Assembly (NCBI RefSeq): GCF_023015965.1
Contig: NZ_JALKAN010000002.1
Coordinates: 124,001 to 188,000, forward strand
From: Allomuricauda sp. F6463D
GTDB taxonomy: Bacteria; Bacteroidota; Bacteroidia; Flavobacteriales; Flavobacteriaceae
Length of the DNA stretch: 64,000 bases
Direction: 5' to 3'
Both the position numbers and the translations under genes were made by a program. This document shows, piece by piece, positions 8,162 to 17,738 of the stretch (position 1 is the first letter of the stretch; every line of letters starts with the position of its first letter). Below the pieces are notes generated by a model. It did no database searches, was not told the origin of the DNA, and saw only the letters and a program-made list of their open reading frames with translations.

Positions 8162-8872
8162 TTAGGGTTGATGACATTCTATCGTTGCCGTAACCGTGTC
8201 TGCCGGAGCTGCCTTCGGAGATACATAAGGAATTCCCAATCCAAGACCCCGTACAATAAACAAAAGGCCTATTATCACCACAAATACTGGAATCAATTTC
8301 TGTATTCTAGATTTAATGGAGGTACTGAACATTCCCTTGGAATAGACAACTAAAGACATAAGCGGAACAGTTCCCAACCCAAAAACCATCATATAAAGCC
8401 CCCCTTCCATCGGGCTACCCATTGCAACAGCCCCAAGCAAGGCCATATAAACTAGCCCACACGGTAAGAAACCATTTAAGAAACCTATCGTTAAAAAGGT
8501 GTCGGGGGATTTTTTTTTGAGCTCTGACCCAAGTTTGGATTGTACCTTCGCGATTATTAAATAAATGGGCGATAAAAACTTATGCCCGTTCAAATATTTA
8601 CCCGGAATCAACACTAAAAGAATCATAAGCACACCAATACCTATGGATAGTTTTTGTTGGACCCCGAAAAGTGATAATCCTTTACCTAAAAGTCCAAAAA
8701 GTATCCCGATAACACCATATGCCAATAATCTTCCAAAATGATAAATAGATAACTGTACCGCCTTTTTTACATTATTTCCTTGGTCCAAGGGAAGCATAAA
8801 GGCTATTGGCCCGCACATGCCAAAGCAGTGGAGGCTTCCCAAAAGTCCAAGTACCAATGCAGATGTTACCAT
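8162..8872 (-). CDS. SafE/TauE-like membrane protein of the cbb3 cluster (COG2836 type)
   Basis: 236 residues with about six hydrophobic segments. The first helix carries LHCFGMCGP, a Cys-x3-Cys pair next to a histidine inside the membrane. The same C-x3-C/His layout is typical of the UreH/SafE-like proteins that sit at the end of cbb3 oxidase operons and are thought to move copper or thiol electrons for oxidase assembly. A second motif FLPCGLVYMALL lies in the middle, in the symmetry-related repeat. The TauE/SafE name is historical and does not imply sulfite export. It starts 2 nt after ccoH. Confidence 0.75.
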   Translation of the reverse strand: MVTSALVLGLLGSLHCFGMCGPIAFMLPLDQGNNVKKAVQLSIYHFGRLLAYGVIGILFGLLGKGLSLFGVQQKLSIGIGVLMILLVLIPGKYLNGHKFLSPIYLIIAKVQSKLGSELKKKSPDTFLTIGFLNGFLPCGLVYMALLGAVAMGSPMEGGLYMMVFGLGTVPLMSLVVYSKGMFSTSIKSRIQKLIPVFVVIIGLLFIVRGLGLGIPYVSPKAAPADTVTATIECHQP

Positions 8873-8874
8873 GA

Positions 8875-9321
8875 TCAGTACACAAATTTTTGTTTGTGCA
8901 AAAAGGAATTACCTTCGTAGTTCCAGTTTATGGAAATGTCCCAACGACCGTCTACCAAGCGATTGTCAGGTATGAGCAAATGTGTTTGGGTCAAACTTAT
9001 AGGAAAGTTTGTATCCAAATGCTTGTTAGACGGTCTATAAAGGGACACTGTACCCGTTATTTTTTTGGGGTCAAAACGTTCGGGAAAATAAATCATTAGA
9101 CCCGCTTCCATTTTTTCAACCTTTAGGTTGGCATTCATTTCCAGTGCCATATTTGAGGCATCTATTTCTTGCTGATAAGACAAATCTTTTTTGTAGTAGT
9201 CTTCAGTTACCAAATCGTGGTTGGAGCTGTCATCCGTGCTCATCCTAAAAACAAAATAAAGTATGAAGGTTATAAACCCTATAAACGCCAATACTACTCC
9301 CGTTCCCCAATTAATCTTCAT
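8875..9321 (-). CDS. ccoH: FixH-family cbb3 oxidase assembly protein
   Basis: 148 residues: a short N-terminal tail, one membrane helix at about 6-27 (TGVVLAFIGFITFILYFVF), then a periplasmic domain with the DLVTEDYYKKDLSYQ segment that marks FixH. In other bacteria CcoH is a single-span protein that stays with the cbb3 complex and is needed for its stability or maturation. Gene order ccoG-ccoH-safE with gaps of 12 and 2 nt supports the call. Confidence 0.85.
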   Translation of the reverse strand: MKINWGTGVVLAFIGFITFILYFVFRMSTDDSSNHDLVTEDYYKKDLSYQQEIDASNMALEMNANLKVEKMEAGLMIYFPERFDPKKITGTVSLYRPSNKHLDTNFPISLTQTHLLIPDNRLVDGRWDISINWNYEGNSFLHKQKFVY

Positions 9322-9333
9322 CTCGATTTTTTT

Positions 9334-10743
9334 TTAATTATAACTACGTGGTGCCAAAAACTGGGTTATCGTAGTTTCAATAAGTTTATCGCCACTATAC
9401 ACTCCAATCTTAAGCTTATCCTTGTCTCCATTCAATGCTGAGGCATTTATTTCTATAAACAATGTTCCCCCAGTCATTTTTTCCGCAGGAACGGTGAAAT
9501 TGTCATTGGAAACCATTTTTATTTCACCATTATGCGACATCAGTTCAAAACGGACATTATCAATATCCTTTGTGGTTTTGTTCACTAATTTATAAGTGAA
9601 AACATTACTTATAATATTATTTTCTTTTCGTTCATACAATTGGCCGGGCAATCTTAAAATATTGGCTTCAACTTCATTTCTAAGAAACATCATCCCTATC
9701 AAAACTGCGGTCAATACAGCAAGAACAGCGGTATATCCTTTTAAGCGTGGTGTAAACTTAAACTTGGCTTTCTTTGTAATTTCATCTTCACTTGCGTAGC
9801 GAATCAACCCTCTTGGTTTATTGATGCTATCCATTATATGATCGCATTCATCAATACAGGCAGTACAGTTTACGCATTCCAATTGGGTTCCATTCCGAAT
9901 ATCTATTCCTGTTGGACATACATTTACACACTGAAAGCAATCAATACAGTCACCATGGCCCAAAGCCTCTCGATCTTCATTTTTTCTAAATTTTTTACGG
10001 CCATTGTCGCCTTCTCCTCGTTTATGATCATATGCCACCACAATGGATTTATTATCCAAAAGCACGCCTTGTAATCGACCATAAGGACAAGCAATGATAC
10101 ATACTTGCTCCCTAAACCAGGCAAATATGAAATAAAACACCCCTGTAAAGATCAACAGTGGAATTATGGTCCCTAAATGTGACATTGGGCCATCGGTGAT
10201 ATCAGCGATGAGTTGGTCGCTACCTATTAAATAGGCCAAAAAAACGTTGGCAATAAAAAAAGATATGATAAAGAAAATACTCCATTTCAATATTCTTTTT
10301 CTAATCTTTTTACCTGTCCATGGTGCCTTGGCCAATCGCATTTGTGCACCCCTATCCCCGTCTATCCAATACTCGATACGGCGAAAGACCATTTCCAAAA
10401 AAATGGTCTGGGGACACATCCACCCGCAGAAAATACGGCCATATGCAACCGTAAACAGCGCTATAAAAATAACCCCGATAATCATGGACACTACCACTAA
10501 ATGAAAATCTTGTGGCCAGAATGGAAAACCAAATATATTGAAACGCCGTTCCAACACGTTGAACAACAAAAATTGATGCCCGTTAATTTTTATAAAAGGG
10601 GCCGCTATCAACAAAGCCAACAAAAAGTAACTTACATACTTTCGGTAATTATAGTATCTGCCACTGGGTTTCTTTGGAAAAATCCAGTTCCTTTTACCTT
10701 CTTCTGTGATTGTGCCTATGGAATCCCTAAAATTCTCTTCCAT
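9334..10743 (-). CDS. ccoG: Cytochrome c oxidase accessory protein, polyferredoxin
   Basis: 469 residues, full length for CcoG/FixG. The membrane part contains CGWMCPQ and CIIACPYG. The cytoplasmic part has two adjacent ferredoxin motifs, C-x2-C-x2-C-x3-CP and C-x2-C-x2-C-x3-C, about residues 265-300, enough for two [4Fe-4S] clusters. The C-terminal 110 residues form an Ig-like periplasmic domain. CcoG is believed to reduce copper(II) to copper(I) for the CuB site of cbb3 oxidase. It is separated from ccoP by 50 bp and followed by ccoH after 12 nt. Confidence 0.93.
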   Translation of the reverse strand: MEENFRDSIGTITEEGKRNWIFPKKPSGRYYNYRKYVSYFLLALLIAAPFIKINGHQFLLFNVLERRFNIFGFPFWPQDFHLVVVSMIIGVIFIALFTVAYGRIFCGWMCPQTIFLEMVFRRIEYWIDGDRGAQMRLAKAPWTGKKIRKRILKWSIFFIISFFIANVFLAYLIGSDQLIADITDGPMSHLGTIIPLLIFTGVFYFIFAWFREQVCIIACPYGRLQGVLLDNKSIVVAYDHKRGEGDNGRKKFRKNEDREALGHGDCIDCFQCVNVCPTGIDIRNGTQLECVNCTACIDECDHIMDSINKPRGLIRYASEDEITKKAKFKFTPRLKGYTAVLAVLTAVLIGMMFLRNEVEANILRLPGQLYERKENNIISNVFTYKLVNKTTKDIDNVRFELMSHNGEIKMVSNDNFTVPAEKMTGGTLFIEINASALNGDKDKLKIGVYSGDKLIETTITQFLAPRSYN

Positions 10744-10793
10744 CGCATTTGTGGTTTATGGATAAATATTTATTGTCTTCGCCTCCGAAAGAA

Positions 10794-11768
10794 CTACTTC
10801 ATTGCAACTTCGGTAGAATCAACGGCCTGCTGCATTTCCTCTGGTACAGTTTCTTCCGACTCGGATTCTGTTCCATTAGATTCTTCTGGAGCATCTGGAT
10901 CCACCCAAATTTCTCCTTCTGGATCCTTTGGATTGGCGGCTGTATTACCTTCCAAGGTGATTATATAACTGGCAACTTGCGCCATTTCAGCTGGTTTTAA
11001 GGTTTGCTTCCAAGCAATCATTCCTTTACCATCACGACCACCTTCAGAAATTGTGGTAAAGATGTTTTTAATACCCCCACCCAATATCCAATATTGGTCT
11101 GTTAAGTTTGGTCCTATTCCACCACCCCCGTCGGCCATATGACAGGCCACACAGTTGGATTGAAATATCTTCTCCCCTGCAGCTAGGTCAGATTCATCGG
11201 ATAGAAACTCCACAGTACTGGCATCCACCAGGTCTTTTGCCGTTCGTTTATATTCCTCTATTGCCAATTGGGCAGCAGCCACTTCACGCTCGTATTCCAT
11301 TTCTTGATCATAGTCTCCAATTATATGGAAACGAACCATGTATACTACTGCAAAGACAATGGACGCATAGAAAAGGTATACCCACCAAGGAGGCAACACA
11401 TTGTCCAACTCACGTATTCCATCATAATCATGATCCAGAACAATTTCACCTTCACGCTCAATAGAACGGCTTTTGGTCAATTTACCCATTAAGTCTTTGG
11501 CCCACGTCCATTCGAACTTTTTGCTTTTGGCTTCCAAATAGCGCTCTTGACCTTCTTTTGACAGAGTTTGGAACATAATATTCTCTATGGACGCCAATAT
11601 TAGTTCTATGGCAATGAGAATCATCAATACCAACAGCATAAAAAACTGTGTGACCGGAAATTCAATAATTGCTAGTTTATCACCAGAGTCTATAAAGTAT
11701 TCCATTAATCCGAAGATTAAAAAGAATAAAACCGGGACTCGTATCCACCAAGGTGTTTTTGTGCTCAT
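10794..11768 (-). CDS. ccoP: cbb3 oxidase subunit CcoP, monohaem form
   Basis: About 324 residues from the ATG at 11768 (MSTKTPWW), 4 nt after the ccoQ stop; a start at 11795 would overlap ccoQ. It has two N-terminal membrane helices, a Leu-Asp-Asn PPWW stretch and a third helix (about 130-150), then a periplasmic cytochrome c domain. Only one CxxCH haem motif (CVACH, about residue 206) is present, with a later methionine in GMIAW as the probable axial ligand. Classical CcoP is dihaem, so this is the reduced form seen in Bacteroidota. The C-terminal 50 residues are acidic and low in complexity (ESNGTESESEE). It delivers electrons to the CcoN-CcoO core. Confidence 0.9.
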   Translation of the reverse strand: MSTKTPWWIRVPVLFFLIFGLMEYFIDSGDKLAIIEFPVTQFFMLLVLMILIAIELILASIENIMFQTLSKEGQERYLEAKSKKFEWTWAKDLMGKLTKSRSIEREGEIVLDHDYDGIRELDNVLPPWWVYLFYASIVFAVVYMVRFHIIGDYDQEMEYEREVAAAQLAIEEYKRTAKDLVDASTVEFLSDESDLAAGEKIFQSNCVACHMADGGGGIGPNLTDQYWILGGGIKNIFTTISEGGRDGKGMIAWKQTLKPAEMAQVASYIITLEGNTAANPKDPEGEIWVDPDAPEESNGTESESEETVPEEMQQAVDSTEVAMK

Positions 11769-11772
11769 AATG

Positions 11773-11961
11773 TTATAGTTTGTTTTGTTGATCATCGTTA
11801 TCCAATGGCAGTTCGGACATCTCCCTTATATGTTCTTTGGTGGCGGTAAACACCCACCAAAACAATAAAACAAAAAACACAAAGAAGATAAGCAGGGAAA
11901 CCATGGGATAATTGGCTATCCCATCTATAGTTTCCATATGTTCCTTTACAAATTTCAACAT
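11773..11961 (-). CDS. ccoQ: CcoQ-like small cbb3 subunit
   Basis: About 62 residues from the ATG at 11961 (MLKFVKEHMETIDG); an ORF start 24 bp further upstream exists but adds only unlikely residues. One hydrophobic helix (MVSLLIFFVFFVLLFWWVF) is followed by a polar, acidic tail. Size, topology and position between the CcoN/O fusion and ccoP identify it as CcoQ, which stabilises the complex. Sequence conservation in this family is low, so the name rests mainly on context. Confidence 0.75.
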   Translation of the reverse strand: MLKFVKEHMETIDGIANYPMVSLLIFFVFFVLLFWWVFTATKEHIREMSELPLDNDDQQNKL

Positions 11962-12076
11962 GGTTATATTAGATTTTTGGTGCAAGAATCAAAACACTTT
12001 CTATGTTTAGCAGTCTAGACTTGGTAGTCCTTATTGTTTATACTAGGTTATTGACTCTTGGTTTATGATTACTTTT

Positions 12077-14263
12077 TTAATTCTCTTCTGTATTGGTTAT
12101 TTTTATATCGGTGCCCAATCGCTGTAGATAAGCAATCAAGGCCACAATTTCGCGATCTCTCATTTCCACGAAATCCAATCCATTTTCTTTTGCATACTGT
12201 TTATCAGCTTCATACGTATTTTGGAATTCAGGATCCGTGTAAAGGTTCTTTTCAATTTGCTCTGCTTGTTCTGCCATTGACTGTGGTGCATTGGCAATAT
12301 CTTCTTCGGTATAAGGAACACCAAGAGTAACCATAGCTTTCATTTTTGCCTGTATATCACTACGGTCGTGCTCATCTGTAACCAACCATTCATATGATGG
12401 CATTATAGAACCTGCCGAAGTACTTTGCGGATCATACATGTGGTTCAGGTGCCAGTTATCGGAATATTTTCCTCCGACACGCAATAGGTCTGGACCTGTA
12501 CGTTTACTACCCCATAAGAACGGATGGTCATACACAAACTCACCTGCCTTGGCATACTCGCCATAACGTTCAACTTCGCTTCGGAAGGGTCTAATCATTT
12601 GTGAGTGACAACTTACACAACCTTCTCTAATATAGAGATCTCGCCCCTCCAGTTCCAATGGAGTATAAGGTTTTACACTTGTAATTGTAGGGATATTGGA
12701 TTTGACTAAAATAGTCGGAACTATTTGAATCACTCCTCCAATTAATATGGCAATGGTTGCCAAAATCGTTAATTGAACTGGTTTTCTTTCCAACCAGTTG
12801 TGGAAGGTTTCTCCTGCCACACGTCTTTTGGAAACTCTTTCCAACGCTGGGGCTTCTGCCAGTTCATCTTCAACCTTACTTCCAGATCTAATTGTTTTAA
12901 CAACATTGTAGAGCAAGACGAACATACCTAGAATATATAGTGACCCTCCAATCGCCCTCATCCAATACATAGGTATAATCTGGGTCACTGTTTCCAAGAA
13001 GTTACCATATACCAATGTCCCATCTGGGTTAAATTCTTTCCACATCAAGGCTTGGGTAAATCCAGCTACATACATAGGCAAGGTATACAATACAATACCC
13101 AAGGTTCCAATCCAAAAGTGAAAATTCGCCAAACCTTTGGAGTGTAGTTCTGTTTTAAACATTCGTGGCACCAACCAGTAAATCATACCAAAGGTCAAAA
13201 ACCCATTCCAAGCAAGTGCACCTACGTGAACGTGGGCAATGATCCAGTCACTAAAATGGGCAATGGCATTTACGTTTTTCAAAGAAAGCATTGGTCCTTC
13301 AAACGTAGCCATACCGTAACCGGTAATAGCAACCACCATAAACTTTAATGTGGCATCGGTACGCACTTTGTCCCAAACTCCTCGAAGGGTCAATAAACCA
13401 TTGATCATACCACCCCAAGAGGGAGCCAACAACATAATGGAAAAAGCCACTCCTAGGTTCTGTGCCCACTCAGGTAAAGCAGAATACAACAAATGGTGAG
13501 GTCCTGCCCAGATATAGATAAAAATCAACGACCAAAAGTGGACAATGGATAATCTATAGGAATAAATGGGCCTATTGGCCGCTTTTGGCACAAAATAGTA
13601 CATCAGTCCCAAGAAAGGTGTAGTCAAGAAAAATGCCACGGCATTGTGCCCGTACCACCACTGTACTAGAGCATCTTGAACACCTGCGTATACAGAATAA
13701 CTCTTAAGTGCGGAAACAGGAAGTTCCAAGCTGTTAAAAATATGAAGTACCGCCACAGTAACAAATGTGGCGAGGTAAAACCAAATTGCTACATATAAAT
13801 GCCTTTGTCTTCTTTTAAGAATGGTTCCGATCATATTCCAACCAAATACTACCCAAACGAGAGTAATGGCTATATCGATGGGCCACTCCAGCTCGGCATA
13901 TTCCTTAGTAGTAGTATAACCCAGTGGAAGCGTAATTGCAGCGGCTACAATGATTAATTGCCAGCCCCAAAAATTAATGCTACTCAGGGCATCGCTGAAC
14001 ATTCTGGCCTTTAACAAACGTTGCAAGGAGTAATACACCCCTGCAAAAATAGCGTTGCCCACAAATGCGAAGATAACGGCATTGGTGTGCAATGGACGTA
14101 ATCGCCCAAAACTCAACCATGAAATACCTTCTGTAATATTGGGGAACAAAAACATAAAGGCCAACAAAAGACCTACTGCCATACCTACAACGCCCCAAAA
14201 AATGGTAGCGTATAAGAACTTTTGCACGATTTTATTATCGTAGCGGAACTGTTGAATTTCCAT
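12077..14263 (-). CDS. ccoN: cbb3 cytochrome c oxidase, fused CcoN-CcoO
   Basis: 728 residues. The N-terminal about 470 are CcoN (subunit I) with many membrane helices and the histidines for haem b, haem b3 and CuB (for example [19 protein letters not shown] and [14 protein letters not shown]). The rest is CcoO: one helix after NWLERKPVQ and a cytochrome c domain with [12 protein letters not shown] near residue 550. The fusion is normal in Bacteroidota, while other phyla use two genes. The enzyme reduces oxygen to water with very high affinity and pumps protons across the inner membrane. It begins 2 nt after the ccoS stop, in a transcript starting at the FNR-type promoter near 14.5 kb. A 115-bp gap to ccoQ follows. 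Confidence 0.95.
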   Translation of the reverse strand: MEIQQFRYDNKIVQKFLYATIFWGVVGMAVGLLLAFMFLFPNITEGISWLSFGRLRPLHTNAVIFAFVGNAIFAGVYYSLQRLLKARMFSDALSSINFWGWQLIIVAAAITLPLGYTTTKEYAELEWPIDIAITLVWVVFGWNMIGTILKRRQRHLYVAIWFYLATFVTVAVLHIFNSLELPVSALKSYSVYAGVQDALVQWWYGHNAVAFFLTTPFLGLMYYFVPKAANRPIYSYRLSIVHFWSLIFIYIWAGPHHLLYSALPEWAQNLGVAFSIMLLAPSWGGMINGLLTLRGVWDKVRTDATLKFMVVAITGYGMATFEGPMLSLKNVNAIAHFSDWIIAHVHVGALAWNGFLTFGMIYWLVPRMFKTELHSKGLANFHFWIGTLGIVLYTLPMYVAGFTQALMWKEFNPDGTLVYGNFLETVTQIIPMYWMRAIGGSLYILGMFVLLYNVVKTIRSGSKVEDELAEAPALERVSKRRVAGETFHNWLERKPVQLTILATIAILIGGVIQIVPTILVKSNIPTITSVKPYTPLELEGRDLYIREGCVSCHSQMIRPFRSEVERYGEYAKAGEFVYDHPFLWGSKRTGPDLLRVGGKYSDNWHLNHMYDPQSTSAGSIMPSYEWLVTDEHDRSDIQAKMKAMVTLGVPYTEEDIANAPQSMAEQAEQIEKNLYTDPEFQNTYEADKQYAKENGLDFVEMRDREIVALIAYLQRLGTDIKITNTEEN

Positions 14264-14265
14264 AT

Positions 14266-14469
14266 TTATTGGTTTGTACTTTTAGTTTGTTTGATATCCT
14301 TTTTATTTGAGTTTGATTTATCCTTGACCAGTTCATCTTCAAACAACATTCTTACCGAAGGGGTATACGTGTCATCATACTGTCCGCTTTTAACCGAAAA
14401 AACGAAGGCTATAAAAAAGATTATGGCCACCGTTACACTAATGGCCAACAACACGTAAATAACACTCAT
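14266..14469 (-). CDS. ccoS: cbb3 oxidase maturation protein CcoS
   Basis: 67 residues: [20 protein letters not shown] membrane helix, then a short polar tail that includes [18 protein letters not shown], the family signature where D-D-x-x-P follows the helix. CcoS is needed in other bacteria to insert haem and copper into cbb3 oxidase. It is the first gene of the transcript that continues into ccoNO, ccoQ and ccoP. An FNR-type box and -7 box lie 20-62 bp upstream. The C-terminal 20 residues are Lys/Asn/Ser rich. Confidence 0.9.
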   Translation of the reverse strand: MSVIYVLLAISVTVAIIFFIAFVFSVKSGQYDDTYTPSVRMLFEDELVKDKSNSNKKDIKQTKSTNQ

Positions 14470-14488
14470 ACCTTCCCTAATTTAGAGG

Positions 14489-14531
14489 TAAAACTACGGT
14501 GATGGCTTACTACAAAAAATGACATATATCA
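14489..14531 (-). promoter_or_regulatory. FNR-type box and -7 box of the cco operon
   Basis: On the minus strand TGAT-ATAT-GTCA spans 14531-14520 (centre 14525.5) and TAGTTTTA spans 14496-14489. Centre-to-box distance is 29.5 bp and box-to-ATG distance is 27 bp. It lies in the 65-bp gap between ccoI and ccoS, so the oxidase genes have their own oxygen-controlled promoter. Confidence 0.6.
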
Positions 14532-14534
14532 GCT

Positions 14535-16913
14535 TTATTTATTTTTTAATTCTTTTCCAATGAAATTTGTGGCTAATGTTGTGAACAAGACTATGCTAAT
14601 GGAACTCAACGGCATTAAAATTGCTGCGATTACCGGTTGCAACTGCCCTGTAACGGCAAAATATAATCCCACGACATTATAACAGAGGGAGAGTATGAAA
14701 CTCAATTTAATTATCCGTATTGATTTTTTGGACAGTTTGATGAAACTTGGCAGCATATTTAGGTTCCCCGCGTCCAAGATTCCATCACAGGCCGGTGAAA
14801 ATACATTGATATTTTCCGAAACTGCCAATCCCACATCACTTTGTGCCAAGGCACCAGCATCGTTCAATCCATCTCCGACCATTAAAACCGTGTTCTTTTC
14901 TTGAAGTTTTTTAATATATTCCAACTTATCTTCCGGTTTCTGGTCAAACATCATTTTTGTTTTTGCAGGGAGTACGTTCTCCAACTTCTTTTTTTCTCCA
15001 TCATTATCCCCAGAGAGAATACCCAACTCCAAACTTTCCGCAAGCTCATCAAAAATTTGTTGCATACCTTCCCTGTAGGTATTTTTAAATACAAATCGCC
15101 CTTTCACATCTTCGTCAGAACTTATATAGACTGTGGTATTGGTAATTGAATTGGATTTGTTCTCTCCTACATAGGATGCTGACCCCACTTTTATAGAATG
15201 TTCATTGTACTTTCCTTCAATTCCTTTGCCTGTTTCTTCCTGAAACTCTTCAAGGGTCATTATGGCATTGGATTTTAAAATATTGTAGAGCGAGCGGCTT
15301 AATGGGTGGTTAGATGCTCTCAATGTAGTTTTTAAAAGCGCGGTTTCATCTTCCGTCAATTCCATGCCCTCGTAATGGATAGTATCTTTTTGATTTGTTG
15401 TAAGCGTACCCGTTTTATCAAAAATAGCCGTGTCAATTTTGGATAACCGCTCGATCGTATTAGTGTTTTTTAAATATAATTTATACTTGCCAAAAATTCG
15501 AAGCATGTTCCCCAATGTAAAAGGTGCCGCCAATGCAATGGCACAGGGACAAGCAATAATCAATACAGAGGTAAAAACATTGAGTGCCAAACTGGGCATA
15601 TAGACCAACCAGAAAATGGTCGCCAAGGTGGCAATACTCAACACAGCAACAGTAAATCGTTTTCCTATACTATCGGTTAGGGTTTGAAACTGACTCGCTT
15701 TATCTTTTGAAAATATGGAGTTGCTCCATAATTGGGTAAGATAACTTTGGGATACCGACCTTAACACCTCAACCTCCAATACACCGGACAATTGTTTTCC
15801 ACCGGCAAACAATTTTTCACCGGATTTTTTTAATACTGGCTCAGATTCACCTGTAACAAAACTATAATCAATCTCCGCAGTTCCCTTGATTAGAATACAA
15901 TCTACGGGGATGATTTCATGGCTCCGAATCAATACCCTATCCCCTACATTAATATTATAAATTTGGATATTCTCCTCTCCTCCATTCTTTTGCAAACGCG
16001 TAACCGCTATAGGGAAATACGATTTATAATCACGCTCAAAAGAGAGATAGGAGTATGTTTTTTGTTGAAAAAATCTACCCAATAATAAGAAGAACACCAA
16101 GCCGGTAAGGCTATCAAAAAAGCCTGAACCTAAGTCAAAAGCAATATCTACGGTGCTCCTAACAAATAGCGTAAATATTCCCAAAGCAATGGGCACATCA
16201 ATATTCAATAATTTTGAGCGGATTCCCTTGTAAGCTGAAATGAAGTAATCTATACCTGCATAAAACACAACTGGTAGGGAAAATGCAAACATCAGCCAAC
16301 GGAAGACATGTTTATATTGGTCCAGCCAAAACTCTTCCACCTCAAAATACTCCGGAAAGGAAAATAGCATCACGTTACCAAACGCAAAACCAGCTACGCC
16401 CAATTTATAGATCAAGGAGCGGTCTACCTTTTTTCCTTTTTTGTTGTATTCTTCTAAAGAGATGTACGGTTCATATCCAATACTTCCCAACAACAAGACC
16501 AAGGCTTTAAGGGAAAAATCGTTTGTTTTATAGGTAACACGAATCGTTTTCTTTGGAAAGTCAACCTGTGAAACGGAAATGGCGGCATGTAACTTGTTTA
16601 AGTTTTCCAGCACCCAAATACAAGAACTACAATGGATGGAAGGAATGCTCAGTGTAACCACCTGGACATTTTCTTCATCAAATTCCACAAGTCTCCCTAC
16701 AATTTCCTGGTTATCCAGAAAATCGTATTTCTTACGAATTTGGTTGGGTGTAGTTCCCGCTTTTCCCTCTAGTTCATAAAAGGTTGAGAGGCCGTTGGAC
16801 GTAAAAATCTCGTAAACGGTCTTACAACCATTACAACAAAAATCCTTACCATCAAACGTTACACTATCCCTACCACACTCGTCGCCACAATGATAACAGG
16901 TCGAGTCGGTCAT
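14535..16913 (-). CDS. ccoI: Copper-translocating P-type ATPase of cbb3 assembly
   Basis: 792 residues. The N-terminus has a cysteine-rich metal domain (CYHCGDEC, then CCNGCKTVYEIF) and a heavy-metal-associated domain with CSSC near residue 93. Then come the P1B ATPase landmarks: TGESEP actuator loop, CPCAIALAAP membrane metal site near 454, DKTGT phosphorylation site near 496, and GDGLNDAGAL hinge. The CPC motif with a CcoI/FixI-like N-terminus and the neighbouring ccoS-NOQP point to the slow copper exporter that supplies CuB of the cbb3 oxidase, not to a detoxifying CopA. It is divergent from the FNR-type regulator gene and shares its palindrome. Confidence 0.93.
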   Translation of the reverse strand: MTDSTCYHCGDECGRDSVTFDGKDFCCNGCKTVYEIFTSNGLSTFYELEGKAGTTPNQIRKKYDFLDNQEIVGRLVEFDEENVQVVTLSIPSIHCSSCIWVLENLNKLHAAISVSQVDFPKKTIRVTYKTNDFSLKALVLLLGSIGYEPYISLEEYNKKGKKVDRSLIYKLGVAGFAFGNVMLFSFPEYFEVEEFWLDQYKHVFRWLMFAFSLPVVFYAGIDYFISAYKGIRSKLLNIDVPIALGIFTLFVRSTVDIAFDLGSGFFDSLTGLVFFLLLGRFFQQKTYSYLSFERDYKSYFPIAVTRLQKNGGEENIQIYNINVGDRVLIRSHEIIPVDCILIKGTAEIDYSFVTGESEPVLKKSGEKLFAGGKQLSGVLEVEVLRSVSQSYLTQLWSNSIFSKDKASQFQTLTDSIGKRFTVAVLSIATLATIFWLVYMPSLALNVFTSVLIIACPCAIALAAPFTLGNMLRIFGKYKLYLKNTNTIERLSKIDTAIFDKTGTLTTNQKDTIHYEGMELTEDETALLKTTLRASNHPLSRSLYNILKSNAIMTLEEFQEETGKGIEGKYNEHSIKVGSASYVGENKSNSITNTTVYISSDEDVKGRFVFKNTYREGMQQIFDELAESLELGILSGDNDGEKKKLENVLPAKTKMMFDQKPEDKLEYIKKLQEKNTVLMVGDGLNDAGALAQSDVGLAVSENINVFSPACDGILDAGNLNMLPSFIKLSKKSIRIIKLSFILSLCYNVVGLYFAVTGQLQPVIAAILMPLSSISIVLFTTLATNFIGKELKNK

Positions 16914-16935
16914 TTCACATTTGCTTTACCTAATG

Positions 16936-17009
16936 CAAATTTGTAATACTATTCCCCTTAAAAATATGATAATTATCAGTAAAATACTTTTGTTTATCAA
17001 TTATTTTTG
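16936..17009. promoter_or_regulatory. Shared FNR-type box with two divergent -7 boxes (ccoI / fnr)
   Basis: A perfect palindrome TGATAATTATCA lies at 16967-16978 (centre 16972.5). Toward the right, a perfect -7 box TATTTTTG starts at 17002, 29.5 bp from the centre, and the regulator's ATG follows at 17033. Toward the left, CAAATTTG (minus strand 16943-16936) starts at the same 29.5 bp, and the ccoI ATG follows 30 bp later. One site can thus drive ccoI and autoregulate the regulator. A second -7-like box TACTTTTG lies at 16985-16992. Confidence 0.7.
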
Positions 17010-17032
17010 CTGAATCAGGTAAACAAATCAGT

Positions 17033-17722
17033 ATGGAAAGCAGGTGTGAAAATTGTATTATTCGACAGTTCAACTCGCTCCGTGCCATGAGCAAGGATGA
17101 ATTGAAAAAAGTCTCCGATTCCAAAACAAGTAAAACTATAAAAAAAGGCGAACCAATATTTGAAGAGGGAGACAAACTTAATGGGGTCTATTGTGTTCGA
17201 GATGGAGTTTCCAAGCTTTCCAAATTAAGTGCCAACGGTAAAGATCAGATAGTTAAATTAGCCACCAAGGGCGAAGTGCTTGGGCAACGTTCTGTGATTT
17301 CCGAAGAGAGCACCAACCTCTCCGCTGTAGCCATTGATGATATGGAAGTTTGCTTTATCCCAAAAGAGAGCATTAACAATACCCTTCAAAAAAACCCCAA
17401 TTTTACATTGGAGGTTTTGCGCCATATGGCTCACGACTTAAAAGAGGCAGATGATGTAATCGTCAATATTTCTCAAAAAACAGTAAAGCAAAGAATGGCC
17501 GAAGCTTTTCTATATCTAAAGAACAATTTTGGAGAAGATGAGGATGGCTTTTTAGCACTAACGCTCACTAGAGAAGATATTTCCAATGTAGTGGGCACTG
17601 CAACAGAATCCGCTATCAGAATAATTTCAGAATTTAAAAAGAAAGGTTTGATCCATGCTTCAGGAAAAAAAATTGGAATTAAAGACGAACGCAAACTTTT
17701 GGAAATGGCGGAAGGGTTTTAG
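17033..17722 (+). CDS. FNR-type Crp/Fnr transcriptional regulator
   Basis: 229 residues: an N-terminal cysteine pair C5-x2-C8, a cyclic-nucleotide-like beta-roll (about 25-125), a dimer helix (about 125-150) and a winged helix (150-229). C107 in MEVCFIPKE aligns with E. coli FNR Cys122, and C5/C8 with Cys20/Cys23. The position of Cys29 is Asn14 here, so one canonical [4Fe-4S] ligand is absent; C54 is the only other cysteine. The recognition helix reads TATESAIRII with E192 and R196 at the places of FNR Glu209 and Arg213, which fits reading TGAT half-sites. Location between ccoI and a usp gene, and the boxes around it, make oxygen-responsive control of cbb3, hemN and usp genes likely. Confidence 0.88.
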   Translation: MESRCENCIIRQFNSLRAMSKDELKKVSDSKTSKTIKKGEPIFEEGDKLNGVYCVRDGVSKLSKLSANGKDQIVKLATKGEVLGQRSVISEESTNLSAVAIDDMEVCFIPKESINNTLQKNPNFTLEVLRHMAHDLKEADDVIVNISQKTVKQRMAEAFLYLKNNFGEDEDGFLALTLTREDISNVVGTATESAIRIISEFKKKGLIHASGKKIGIKDERKLLEMAEGF

Positions 17723-17738
17723 TTCTCTTTTAAAAAGC

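Noticed and set aside
10501..10968. Plus-strand frame of 155 codons opposite ccoG/ccoP
   Set aside because: It is the shadow of two well-identified genes on the minus strand and has no family-like sequence.
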